A stretch of 64,000 bases of DNA from Siccirubricoccus soli (GTDB taxonomy: Bacteria; Pseudomonadota; Alphaproteobacteria; Acetobacterales; Acetobacteraceae): the NCBI RefSeq assembly GCF_024178315.1, contig NZ_JAMZIK010000023.1, positions 42,941-106,940 on the forward strand, read 5' to 3'. The position numbers and the translations under genes were made by a program. Below the pieces are notes generated by a model, which was given only the letters and a program-made list of their open reading frames with translations, was not told the origin of the DNA and did no database searches. Each line of letters begins with the position of its first letter. Position 1 is the first letter of the stretch. Positions 17,862 through 25,658 of the stretch are shown piece after piece.

Positions 17862-18266
17862 ATGGCGTTCCGCGGCAGCTGCCTCTGCGGCACGGTGCGC
17901 TAGGAGATCGACGGGCTGGACACGCCGCCCGGCCATTGCCACTGCGCCGCCTGCCGCAAGGCCCATGCGGCGCCCTTCACCACCACCGCACGGGTGGCGC
18001 GCAGCCGCTTCCGGCGGCTGGCCGGGGCGGAGGCGCTGCGCGATTTCGAATCCTCGCCGGGCAAGCTGCGCCGCTTCTGCGGCCGCTGCGGCACCCATAT
18101 GCTGGCCGAGCGGCCGGCCGAGCCGCATGTGGTGCTGCGGGTCGCGACGCTGGACGACGATCCCGGGCTACGCCCGGTCCTGCATGTCTGGACCACGCAT
18201 GACGTGCCGTGGCTGAGCGAGGAGACCCTCGCGCCGCGCCACCCGGAATGGCCGCCGGGCCGCTGA
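17862..18266 (+). pseudogene. GFA-domain (CENP-V/Mss4-like) protein interrupted by an in-frame amber codon
   Basis: The frame from ATG 17862 encodes a complete GFA/CENP-V-type zinc protein of 134 codons except for TAG at 17901-17903 (codon 14). The reading is MAFRGSCLCGTVR, stop, EIDGLDTPPGHCHCAACRKA. The family has tyrosine or phenylalanine at that position (VRYEI), so a single change from TAC or TAT explains it. All zinc-ligand motifs are present: CLCG, CHCAAC and CGRCG. The frame after the stop shows no decay, so the event is recent, a base-call error, or readthrough. A restart at GTG 17994 would lack two ligand pairs. It may have shared the XRE transcript. Confidence 0.8.
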
Positions 18267-18298
18267 CGCGGCACCACCGCCAGGCGCGAAGCGCACGG

Positions 18299-18799
18299 CT
18301 AACGCAGCTGCGGGTTGTCGAAGACCGGCTCGCGCCAGCGCCGCAGCGCAGCGTCCAGCGCGGCGGCCAGGTCGCGCTTCTGATCCTCGCCCAGCAGCCG
18401 CCCGATCTCCACCGCCTCGCCCCGCCGCCGCAGCACCAGCAGGCTGACCCGCCCCGGCCGCTCCTCCAGCCGGAGGCGCGTCCAGTAGGGGTCCAGCACC
18501 AGCTCCTCCCGCCGTCCGCGCGCATCGGTGCGGCGGATGGTCAGCGCCCCCTCGGTCAGCACCAGCACCTCCGCCGTCCGCGCCGCCCAGCGCCGGTGCA
18601 GCGCCAGCAGGCCCAGCACCAGCATCGCCTCCCCGCCGGAGAAGCCGAGGACCGGCCAGGCCCCCAGCCACAGGAACAGGCCGCCGGTCACCGCCGAGGC
18701 CAGGCCCAGCGCCAGGCAGAGCGCCAGCATCCCCCGCTGCCCCAGGCTGCGGGCCGGGGTGCAGATCGCTTCGAACAGGACCGTGTCGGCGCGGGATGA
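18299..18799 (-). CDS. DUF2244 domain membrane protein
   Basis: A small protein of about 166 residues (171 from the ATG at 18814) with two membrane helices at residues roughly 28-65 (LALCLALGLASAVTGGLFLW and a second segment) and a soluble C-terminal domain that reads as DUF2244. The family is widespread in alphaproteobacteria and its function is unknown; some members sit beside cytochrome oxidase genes, others beside nth as here. The shorter start MSSRAD at 18799 avoids overlap with the divergent nth region. The gene shares that spacer with nth. No catalytic motif is visible. Confidence 0.65.
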   Translation of the reverse strand, partial: SSRADTVLFEAICTPARSLGQRGMLALCLALGLASAVTGGLFLWLGAWPVLGFSGGEAMLVLGLLALHRRWAARTAEVLVLTEGALTIRRTDARGRREELVLDPYWTRLRLEERPGRVSLLVLRRRGEAVEIGRLLGEDQKRDLAAALDAALRRWREPVFDNPQLR

Positions 18800-18867
18800 C
18801 ATCGGCCCCATCATCTGGGATAGGCGGGGTGTCCCGCTACCCCCGCCGCCACCCGCCGAGCCCCCGC

Positions 18868-19587
18868 ATGCCCCGTGCCTCCGCCAAGCCCGCCGCGCCG
18901 CTGCACGGCACGGCCGACGCCCCCCGCCGCGCCCGGCGCATGTCGGCCGAGCAGGCCGCCGCCTTCATCCGGGCGCTGGCCGTCGCCAACCCGGCGCCGG
19001 AGACGGAGCTGCTCTACGATACCCCCTTCACCCTGCTGGTGGCCGTGGTGCTCTCCGCCCAGACGACCGATGCGGCGGTGAACAAATGCACCCCCGCCCT
19101 GTTCGCCGCGGCGCCCACCCCGGCCGCCATGGCGGCGCTGGGGGCGGAGGGGATCGGCCCCTATATCCGCCGCATCGGGCTGTGGCAGGGCAAGGCGAGG
19201 AACGTCGCCGCCCTGGCGGCCCAGCTTGTCGAGAAGCATGGCGGCGAGGTGCCGCGCGACCGGGCGGCGCTGGAAGCCCTGCCGGGGGTGGGGCGGAAGA
19301 CCGCCAATGTGGTGTTGAACGTCGCCTTCGGCGAGAACACCATGGCGGTGGACACCCACATCTTCCGCCTCGGCAACCGCACCGGCCTGGCGCCGGGGAA
19401 GACCCCGCGAGAGGTGGAGGAAGGGCTGATGAAGCGCTGCCCGCCGGAGCTGCTGCGCGATGCGCATCACTGGCTGATCCTGCACGGGCGCTATGTGTGC
19501 AAGGCGCGGGCACCGGAATGCTGGCGCTGCGTTGCCGCGGCGCATTGCAACTACCGGGACAAGGTGCTGGCGCCGCTGGCGCGGTGA
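18868..19587 (+). CDS. nth: Endonuclease III
   Basis: A 239-residue base-excision repair enzyme with DNA glycosylase and AP-lyase activity on oxidised pyrimidines. The helix-hairpin-helix LPGVGRKTANVVLN carries the catalytic lysine. The catalytic aspartate follows in VDTHIFRLGNR. The iron-sulphur cluster loop is C-x6-C-x2-C-x5-C (CKARAPECWRCVAAAHC). The ATG at 18868 is preferred; in-frame ATG 18796 would overlap the divergent DUF2244 gene. A low-complexity N-terminal tail (residues 1-25) precedes the catalytic domain. The gene is followed by a family C repeat that separates it from the SOS repair operon. Confidence 0.94.
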   Translation: MPRASAKPAAPLHGTADAPRRARRMSAEQAAAFIRALAVANPAPETELLYDTPFTLLVAVVLSAQTTDAAVNKCTPALFAAAPTPAAMAALGAEGIGPYIRRIGLWQGKARNVAALAAQLVEKHGGEVPRDRAALEALPGVGRKTANVVLNVAFGENTMAVDTHIFRLGNRTGLAPGKTPREVEEGLMKRCPPELLRDAHHWLILHGRYVCKARAPECWRCVAAAHCNYRDKVLAPLAR

Positions 19588-19669
19588 CGGGCGGAAGACC
19601 TGGCGCCATCGCTTCGAGAGGGGCGCCGCCCCGCATGCGACGGACCAGGCTGTGGAGCGCAGTGGGGCC

Positions 19670-19856
19670 CAGGGGCGGAACCCCGCAAGCCCCCACCGGG
19701 GGCCAGGACCTGGCCCCGGACCCCGGTCTGCGTTTCCGGCCCGTGGGTCGCACCTGCAAACTCACACCCGGATCCGGGGAGGGGTGGGGGATGGCGGCAC
19801 TGCCGCCAACGGGCCGAGCCCCCAATGGGGTTTCAGGGGCGAAGCCCCCATCGGCC
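19670..19856 (-). repeat. Composite palindromic repeat region, family C (inverted) between nth and udgX
   Basis: Contains GGGGCCAGGACCTGGCCCC and ACCCCGGTCTG, the reverse of the family C core, then a diverged CTCACACCCGGATCCGGGG unit at 19761-19779. A stem TTTCAGGGGCGAAGCCCCCA near 19831 precedes the convergent udgX stop. No gene is seen. It separates two convergent genes and may terminate both. Confidence 0.6.
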
Positions 19857-19858
19857 CC

Positions 19859-21664
19859 TCACGCCACCTCCCGCCGCGCCGCCTTCAGCTCCCCGACGAA
19901 GCGCGCATATTCCCGCGTCTTGCTCTCCGCATCCGGCAGCCGCAGCAGGTAGCTGGGATGCACCGTGGGAAACAGGCGGATGCCGTCCGGCGAGGTCATC
20001 ACCGCGCCGCGGTTCTTGCCGATCGGCAGCGGCTTGCCGGTCATCGCCCGGAGTGCCGTGGCGCCGAGCGTCACGACGAGTTGCGGCCCGACCAGCTCGA
20101 CCTCCCGCTTCAGGAAGGGCCGGTAATAGGCGATGTCGCCGGCATCCGGGCTCTGGTGCAGGCGGCGGCGCCCGGTCGGCTTGAATTTGAAGTGCTTCAC
20201 CGCATTGGTCACATAGGTCTGCGGCCGCTCCACCCCCGCCTCCAGCAGCGCCTTGTCGAAGAGCCGCCCGGCCGGGCCGACGAAGGGCTTGCCGGCCAGG
20301 TCTTCCTCATCCCCCGGCTGCTCCCCCACGAAGAGCAGGGGGGCGCCGGGCGGGCCCTCCCCGAACACCAGCTGGGTCGCCTGCGCCGCCCAGGGCGGCA
20401 AATCGTTGCGGCGCTCCAGCTCCTCGCGCAGGGCGCGGAGGGCGGTGGCGGGGTCCTCGGTGGCGGCGAAGAGGTCGGCGGGCATGTCCGTGGCAACGTC
20501 CGGCGCGGGGCGCAGATGCAGCGGGCGCTGGCGGCGGGGGGCGGGCGGCGAGGCGCCGCGCGCCACCATGGCCGCCTCCCGCGACCGGGCCTCTGCCATC
20601 AGCCGGGGAATCTCGCGCGCTTCCGGCAGGTTCTTCCAGTACCTCACCGGCATCTGCGCCCGCATGGCGGCGGGCTTGAGGCGGGCGGGATTGAAGATGC
20701 TGGCGTAATAGGCGCGCCAGAGTTCCTCATGCGCATCCTCGGGCGGCGCCTCGGCGCGGGTGCTGCCGGGGCCCATCGTCAGCGTCTCCCCATCCCAATG
20801 CGCGCTGGCGGTGGGCGTGAGGATGGACCAGCGGAGCGCGGCGAAGCGGCGGATGAAGAAGCCGGCCTCGGCTTCCAGAATGTGGTGCTCAGGCTCGAAC
20901 CAGGCGATGTAGCAGGGGCTGTCCGGATCCGGTTTGGCCGGTTCGTGCCCCGGCGCGCTGTCTTCCGGCGATAGGGTGGCGGTGTCCGCTCGGGCCGAGC
21001 CATGCCTCCAGGTGTCGTCTTCCGGCGATGGGGTGGTGGCGTCCGCTCCGGCGAATTCACGCCTCCAGGCACCGTCTTCCGGCGGGCGGCCGGCGGCAGC
21101 CGCCCTGGCTGATTCAAGCCTCCAGGCTTCATCCTCCTGCGACCGGGCGGAAGTCCCCGGTCCGGCCGATTGAGCCGTCCAGGCGTTGCCCTCCGCCGAC
21201 CGGGCGGACGGATCCGGCATGGCCGGTCCATGCCGGCCGGCCTCGCCCGCCGGCGACCGCGTGGGCAGGTTCACGGCGCGGAAGCGGATGAAGGCATGCA
21301 GCTTGTGCGCCTCCCGCTGCACCGCCTTCTCCATCGCCTCCAGCCGCAGGATGTCGGGGTCGGTCGCCGCCTCCAGCAGGTGGCGCTCGCCATGGGTCAG
21401 CCGCCAGAGCAGGCGGTAGAGCAGGGCAAAGCGCGCCGGGTCGCGGTGGCGGATGGCGATCTCCGCCCGCGGCAGGAAGGCGCGCGGCACGACGACGGGC
21501 GGGCCCTCCGCCCGGGGCGGGGGCGTGCCGCCGAACAGGCCCGGCGCCTCCCCGGCCACGCACCATTCCACCTGCTCCGGCGGGATGCCGGCCTGCAGCA
21601 GGCGCCGCGCCTGCTGCCGCCAGGCGGGGAAATCCGCCGGGCCGGGAAGGACGACGGTAATCAC
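19859..21664 (-). CDS. UdgX-family uracil-DNA glycosylase fused to an N-terminal DUF4130 domain
   Basis: A 601-residue fusion. Residues about 1-135 and 249-365 form the DUF4130 domain. Residues about 395-601 form a family-4-like uracil-DNA glycosylase with motif GEQPGDEED (447-455), the UdgX-type basic loop GRRRLH (498-503) and HPSYLLR (569-575). In UdgX the loop histidine (H503 here) makes a covalent bond with the abasic site, so the enzyme is self-sacrificing. Residues 154-248 are five 19-residue repeats inserted inside DUF4130. The start GTG 21664 overlaps the upstream radical SAM stop (GTGA), so the genes are coupled. This pair is a known DNA-repair association, but the DUF4130 reaction is unknown. 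Confidence 0.88.
   Translation of the reverse strand: MITVVLPGPADFPAWRQQARRLLQAGIPPEQVEWCVAGEAPGLFGGTPPPRAEGPPVVVPRAFLPRAEIAIRHRDPARFALLYRLLWRLTHGERHLLEAATDPDILRLEAMEKAVQREAHKLHAFIRFRAVNLPTRSPAGEAGRHGPAMPDPSARSAEGNAWTAQSAGPGTSARSQEDEAWRLESARAAAAGRPPEDGAWRREFAGADATTPSPEDDTWRHGSARADTATLSPEDSAPGHEPAKPDPDSPCYIAWFEPEHHILEAEAGFFIRRFAALRWSILTPTASAHWDGETLTMGPGSTRAEAPPEDAHEELWRAYYASIFNPARLKPAAMRAQMPVRYWKNLPEAREIPRLMAEARSREAAMVARGASPPAPRRQRPLHLRPAPDVATDMPADLFAATEDPATALRALREELERRNDLPPWAAQATQLVFGEGPPGAPLLFVGEQPGDEEDLAGKPFVGPAGRLFDKALLEAGVERPQTYVTNAVKHFKFKPTGRRRLHQSPDAGDIAYYRPFLKREVELVGPQLVVTLGATALRAMTGKPLPIGKNRGAVMTSPDGIRLFPTVHPSYLLRLPDAESKTREYARFVGELKAARREVA
20921..21205 (-). repeat. Five in-frame 57 bp tandem repeats within the DUF4130-UdgX gene
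   Basis: The segment is exactly 5 x 57 bp, encoding 19-residue units with the pattern (A/G)-R-x-x-E-D-x-x-W-R-x-x-x-A-x-A-x-x-x. On the plus strand the landmark CTTCCGGCG recurs near 20962, 21019 and 21076, with degenerate versions near 21133 and 21190. Units are acidic-tryptophan and low in complexity, likely a disordered insert. Outer units are more diverged than central ones. Confidence 0.85.
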
Positions 21665-22917
21665 AGCAGGCTGAGCTGGCGCGGCTGCACGGCGCGGAGG
21701 AAGCCGGTCTCCGGCGCCACCAGACGGCGCAGCCCCGCGCTGTCCAGCACCCCGCCGCGCGGCCGGTGGTCCGCGGTGATGAGGAAGGGCAGCAGCTTCG
21801 GCAGGGAGAGCTTCAGCCGCGCGAGATCGGCCGCCCGGATCGCGCCATGCCGCCGCGCCGCCAGCAGCCGCTCCACCGTCTTCGCGCCGAGGCCGGGGAC
21901 GCGCAGCAGCGCCTCCCGCGGCGCGCGGTTCACGTCCACGGGAAACTCCCCGCGATGCTTCAGCGCCCAGGCAAGCTTCGGATCCACCCCGAGATCCAGC
22001 ATCCCGCCCTCGCCGCCGGCCAGGATCTCCTCCAGTTCGAAGCCGTAGAAGCGCAGCAGCCAATCCGCCTGGTAGAGCCGGTGCTCCCGCACCAGAGGCG
22101 GCGGCGCGGGCGGCAGCAGGCGGGAGGCATCCGGGATGGGCGAATAGGCGGAGTAGTAGACGCGCTTCAGCCCGTAGCTGGCATAGAGGGTGGCGGAGCT
22201 GCGCAGCACCGCGGCGTCATCCGCGGCATCGGCGCCGATGATCATCTGGGTGCTCTGCCCGGCCGGGGCGAAGCGCGGGGCGGGGGCGCGGCGCTCGGTG
22301 CGCTTCGCCTCCTGCGCCGCCGCGATGCGCTCCCGCATCCGGGCCATGGCGCGGCGGATGCCGGGGGCGTCCTTCTCCGGCGCCAGGGTTTTCAGGGAAT
22401 GCGCCTCCGGCAGCTCCACATTGATGGAGAGGCGGTCGGCATGGCGCCCGGCCTCGGCCAGCAGCTCCGGCGCGGCATCGGGGATGGTCTTCAGGTGGAT
22501 GTAGCCGCGGAAGCCGTGCTCCTCGCGCAGCAGCCGCGCCACCTCCACGATCCGCTCCATCGTGTAGTCCGGGGAGCGGATGATGCCGGAGGAGAGGAAC
22601 AGCCCCTCGATGTAGTTCCGCCGGTAGAAATCCAGCGTCAGATTGACCAGCTCCCGCACCGTGAAGCGGGCGCGGGGCACGTTGGAGCTCGCGCGATTGA
22701 TGCAGTAGGCGCAGTCATAGACGCAGGCATTGGTCAGCAGCACCTTGAGCAGGGAGATGCAGCGGCCATCCGGCGTATGGGCGTGGCAGATGCCCATGCC
22801 CTCCGTGCTGCCCAGCCCGCCGCCGCGGCTGTCCCGCCTCTCCGTGCCGGAGGAGGCGCAGGAGGCATCGTATTTCGCGGCATCGGCGAGGAGTTCGAGT
22901 TTGCGGCGAAGGTCCAT
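21661..22917 (-). CDS. Radical SAM protein linked to UDG (putative DNA modification/repair, TIGR03916 type)
   Basis: A 418-residue radical SAM protein. It begins with the family hallmark LADAAKYDASCASSG, then GMGICHAHTPDGRC, and the cluster motif CVYDCAYC (C65, C69, C72). The C terminus carries helix-hairpin-helix motifs (VPGLGAKTVERLLAAR), suggesting DNA binding. This family nearly always accompanies a DUF4130/UDG partner and is presumed to repair or modify DNA; its substrate is unknown. The start ATG 22917 is chosen because the promoter's predicted transcription start is near 22927, which leaves ATG 22929 and 22935 at or before it. Regulation by LexA is implied by the box at 22930-22944. 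Confidence 0.87.
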   Translation of the reverse strand: MDLRRKLELLADAAKYDASCASSGTERRDSRGGGLGSTEGMGICHAHTPDGRCISLLKVLLTNACVYDCAYCINRASSNVPRARFTVRELVNLTLDFYRRNYIEGLFLSSGIIRSPDYTMERIVEVARLLREEHGFRGYIHLKTIPDAAPELLAEAGRHADRLSINVELPEAHSLKTLAPEKDAPGIRRAMARMRERIAAAQEAKRTERRAPAPRFAPAGQSTQMIIGADAADDAAVLRSSATLYASYGLKRVYYSAYSPIPDASRLLPPAPPPLVREHRLYQADWLLRFYGFELEEILAGGEGGMLDLGVDPKLAWALKHRGEFPVDVNRAPREALLRVPGLGAKTVERLLAARRHGAIRAADLARLKLSLPKLLPFLITADHRPRGGVLDSAGLRRLVAPETGFLRAVQPRQLSLL

Positions 22918-22929
22918 GGGGGCGCTCAT

Positions 22930-22944
22930 GTTCATTATATGTTC
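22930..22944. promoter_or_regulatory. LexA (SOS) box GTTC-N7-GTTC
   Basis: The direct repeat GTTC-ATTATAT-GTTC matches the alphaproteobacterial LexA operator. It covers the -10 of the promoter at 22934-22962 and lies just before the radical SAM start, the expected place for repression lifted by DNA damage. Confidence 0.8.
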
Positions 22945-22962
22945 TTGTTGGCGCGCATTCAA
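22934..22962 (-). promoter_or_regulatory. Near-consensus sigma70 promoter of the radical SAM-udgX operon
   Basis: On the minus strand, TTGAAT (22962-22957), 17 bp spacer, TATAAT (22939-22934). The -10 is a perfect consensus, rare in this GC-rich genome. The predicted transcription start near 22927 gives a leader of about ten bases or fewer to ATG 22917. Confidence 0.75.
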
Positions 22963-23046
22963 GCTTGGCGGGCCTCGCCCGGCGCATCCGGCACGAGCCG
23001 CTCGGCCTCGGATGCAACCTTTCGCGTGCCGGCGGATTAACCGGCC

Positions 23047-23442
23047 ATGCGCAGCCTTCTCCTTGCTCTCCTTCTGTTCTCTTCCCCGGCCCTGGCGCAG
23101 GAGCCCGCCTGGCTGAATCCGGACCAGGTGCGCGTTATCCTGACCGCCCGCGGCTTCAGCGACGTGCAGGGGCTGGAGCGGGAGGGCCCGGATTACGTGG
23201 TGCGCGAGGCGAAGCGCTACGGCCAGCCGGTCGGGAACCTCCGGCTGGATGCGCTGACCGGCCTGCCGCGGGAGACCCCGCCCCTGACGGACCGGGAAGC
23301 CGAAGCCATGCTGCGCGACCGCGGCTACACCGATGTGGAACCGCTGGGCCGCGAGGGCGACGTGATCCGCCTGCGGGCGAAGCGGGAGGGCGCGGCGGTG
23401 GAGCTGGCGGTGGATGCGCGGACCGGGGCGGTGCGGCAATAG
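23047..23442 (+). CDS. Secreted PepSY-like protein with two repeats
   Basis: A 131-residue protein with a clear signal peptide (MRSLLLALLLFSSPALAQ). The mature part holds two similar modules, residues about 28-72 (RVILTARGFSDVQGLEREG then LRLDALTGL) and 85-130 (AMLRDRGYTDVEPLGREGD then LAVDARTGAVR). Each has the helix-turn and D-x-x-TG ending of PepSY domains. Such proteins often bind or inhibit peptidases or sit in the periplasm; no partner is evident. It is divergent from the SOS operon, so the spacer 22945-23046 also serves this gene. Confidence 0.65.
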   Translation: MRSLLLALLLFSSPALAQEPAWLNPDQVRVILTARGFSDVQGLEREGPDYVVREAKRYGQPVGNLRLDALTGLPRETPPLTDREAEAMLRDRGYTDVEPLGREGDVIRLRAKREGAAVELAVDARTGAVRQ

Positions 23443-23661
23443 CGCGGTGCCGGGCCGGGCGCCGCCCTTGGCATTCCCGACCTCCATGGGCTGCCAGAGG
23501 GTGGACTGCCCTCCGGCCCCCGCTGCGGGTTCCAGGCCTGCGGAGCTGAACCTGCCGGACGGCGAAGCCGCGCCCTGCCCGCGCTGGACGCCGGATGATA
23601 TCCGCCACAGGCGCTGCCGCCCGCCCTTCCGCGGCAAGACCGCTGCCCCATCTGTCCGGGC

Positions 23662-24720
23662 GTGACCCCTCGCGCCCATATCAACCGCATCGCCACCGCC
23701 CTGCCGCGGCATGAGGTGCACGAGGCCTTCCGGCGCTTCGCCGGGCGGCAGATCGCCGATTCCCGCACCCGCATCGCCTTCGCCCGGCTGGCGGAGCGCT
23801 CCCAGATCGCCCGGCGCTATTCCGTGCTGCAGGCCGATGCGGCGGCGACCGGCACGGTGGACGGCTTCTACCGCCTGGACCACTTCCCCCCGACCGGCTC
23901 GCGCATGGCGCGCTACGAGGCCGAGGCGCCCGCTTTGGCCGAAGCCGCCTGCGACGCGCTGGGGCTGGCGGCGGAGGCGCCGCGCCTCACCCACCTCATC
24001 CTGGCGAGCTGCACCGGCTTCGCCGCCCCCGGCCTCGATCACCATCTGATCCGCCGCTACGGCATCCCGGGCGGGGTGGAGCGCAGCATCGTCGGCTTCA
24101 TGGGCTGCCAGGCGGCGGTGAACGCGCTGAAGCTCGCGCATCACATCGTGCGCAGCGAGCCGCGCGCCCGCGTGCTGGTGCTGACCCTCGAGCTCTGCAC
24201 CCTGCACCTGCAGCCTTCCACCGAGATCGAGCAGCTGCTCTGCTTCCTGCTGTTTGCCGATGGCTGCGCCGCGGCGCTGGTGACGGCGGAGCCGGAGGGG
24301 CTGGCGCTGGAAGGCTTCCACGCCGCCCTGGTGCCGGAGGCGGCGAGGCAGATCACCTGGCGCATCGGCGACCTCGGCTTCGACATGACGCTCTCGGGTT
24401 TCGTGCCGCTGACCCTGGCGCGCGCCCTGCCGGCGGAGGCGGGGGCCATCCTCGGTGGCGTCCCGACGGCGGAATTCGACCTCTGGGCGGTGCATCCCGG
24501 CGGCCGCGCCGTGCTGGATGCGGTGGCGCATGGGCTGGAACTGCCCGATGCGGCACTGGCGGAAAGCCGGGCGGTGCTGCGAGACTGCGGCAACATGTCC
24601 TCCGCCACCCTGATGTTCGTGCTGGCGCGCATGCTGGCGGCGCCGCGGGGCGCCCGTGGCGTGGCGCTGGCCTTCGGCCCCGGTCTCTCGGCCGAGAGCT
24701 TCCGCTTCCGGGTGGCATGA
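23662..24720 (+). CDS. Type III polyketide synthase (chalcone/stilbene synthase family)
   Basis: A 352-residue type III PKS with the catalytic triad C149 (GFMGCQAAVNAL), H278 (AVHPGGRAVLD) and N311 (DCGNMSSATL). Such enzymes condense malonyl-CoA onto an acyl-CoA starter to form alkylresorcinols, alkylpyrones or related aromatics. The start is GTG 23662; no ATG is close. Its stop overlaps the next gene's ATG (ATGATG), and a FAD oxidoreductase follows, making a three-gene biosynthetic cluster. The product cannot be read from sequence; a long-chain phenolic or pyrone lipid is plausible. Confidence 0.9.
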   Translation: MTPRAHINRIATALPRHEVHEAFRRFAGRQIADSRTRIAFARLAERSQIARRYSVLQADAAATGTVDGFYRLDHFPPTGSRMARYEAEAPALAEAACDALGLAAEAPRLTHLILASCTGFAAPGLDHHLIRRYGIPGGVERSIVGFMGCQAAVNALKLAHHIVRSEPRARVLVLTLELCTLHLQPSTEIEQLLCFLLFADGCAAALVTAEPEGLALEGFHAALVPEAARQITWRIGDLGFDMTLSGFVPLTLARALPAEAGAILGGVPTAEFDLWAVHPGGRAVLDAVAHGLELPDAALAESRAVLRDCGNMSSATLMFVLARMLAAPRGARGVALAFGPGLSAESFRFRVA

Positions 24721-25406
24721 TGCTGCGCACCCGCCGCGAGGCCGCCGAATGGATGGACGATCCGGCGGCGACGGAGGCGGATTTCGCTGCCGCGCTGCGC
24801 GACCTGGGCCGCATCAACCGCGCGACCTTCGCCTATCGCCCGGCGCTGCGCTTCCTGGAGCGCGTGGTGGCGGAGACCGGGGCGCGGCGGCTCTCCGTGC
24901 TGGATGTGGGCTGCGGCGGCGGCGACACGCTGGCGGCAATCGCCGATTGGGGCGCACGGCGCGGGGTGGAGCTGGCGCTGACGGGCCTCGACCGCTCGCC
25001 CCATGCGGCGCGCTACGCCGCAGCGCGCGGGGTGCCGGCGCGGATCGTCACGGCGGATCTCTTCGAGCTGGACCCGGCGGAGCGGTTCGACGTGGTGCTC
25101 TGCGCGCTCTTCACCCATCATCTGGCGGAGGCCGAGCTGGTGCGCTTTCTCGGCTGGCTGCGGGCGCGGGCGGTGCGGGGTTGGCTGATCTCCGACCTGC
25201 ACCGGCATTGGCTGCCCTATGCCGCGGTCTGGGCCGGGTTCCGGCTGCTGCGGCTGCACCCGATGGTGGTGCATGACGGCCCGCTCTCCTTCGCCCGCGG
25301 CTTCGTCCGGGCGGATTGGGAGAGGGCGCTGGCGGCGGCGGGGGTGACGGCGGAGGTCAGATGGGAATGGGCCTTCCGTTGGGTGGTCTCGGCGCGGGCG
25401 GCATGA
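24717..25406 (+). CDS. Class I SAM-dependent methyltransferase in type III PKS cluster
   Basis: A 229-residue methyltransferase. Motif I is VLDVGCGGGDT near residues 61-71, and the acidic residue binding SAM ribose is D in LTGLDRSPHA. The post-I segment continues FDVVLCALFTHHL. It overlaps the PKS stop by four bases, so it is coupled to it. It most likely methylates the PKS product, as methyltransferases beside alkylresorcinol synthases do. Whether carbon or oxygen is methylated is not visible. Confidence 0.82.
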   Translation: MMLRTRREAAEWMDDPAATEADFAAALRDLGRINRATFAYRPALRFLERVVAETGARRLSVLDVGCGGGDTLAAIADWGARRGVELALTGLDRSPHAARYAAARGVPARIVTADLFELDPAERFDVVLCALFTHHLAEAELVRFLGWLRARAVRGWLISDLHRHWLPYAAVWAGFRLLRLHPMVVHDGPLSFARGFVRADWERALAAAGVTAEVRWEWAFRWVVSARAA

Positions 25407-25658
25407 TGGCGGCGGCGGTCGCTGCGCGGCGTGGCAGGAATGACCCCGCTGCCAGGCAGCTTCGCTGCGGCTGCCATGGCCGCAATTCCGGATGCGGGAT
25501 TTGCTGCCAGCGCGGCGGCGCTGCGGCGCGGATTGGCCGGCGCCCGGTGGCTTCCGTGCGGGGGCCATGATCGCGGCGGCGGGCACGGGGCTGGCAGGCA
25601 AGGCGGCGACCTTGCCATGGGCGCGGCCCCGCCATCGGGCGGCTGCGGTGCCGGCGCC
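25407..25658 (+). repeat. Degenerate duplications of the FAD-oxidoreductase 5' end
   Basis: This spacer has no clear gene of its own, though its frame stays open to the next gene. The stretch from GCCATGATCGCGGCGGCGGG at 25564 aligns with the true oxidoreductase start at 25657 (GCCATGATCGCGGTGCTGGG) and shares the following GGGCTGGCAGG/GGGCCGGCAGG. A weaker match starts at 25402. It reads as decayed partial duplications of the gene start, 93 bp apart for the clearest pair. Confidence 0.45.

Noticed and set aside
20921..21205. CRISPR array, because of regular 57 bp spacing
   Set aside because: There are no identical repeats separated by unique spacers; the unit is a coding tandem repeat in frame.
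22930..22944. ATG codons at 22929 and 22935 as starts of the radical SAM gene
   Set aside because: They lie at or upstream of the transcription start predicted from the TATAAT; ATG 22917 begins the conserved N terminus.
23443..23661. A tRNA gene in this gap (a GGGTTCCAGG stretch looked like a T-loop)
   Set aside because: No matching acceptor, D or anticodon stems could be drawn.
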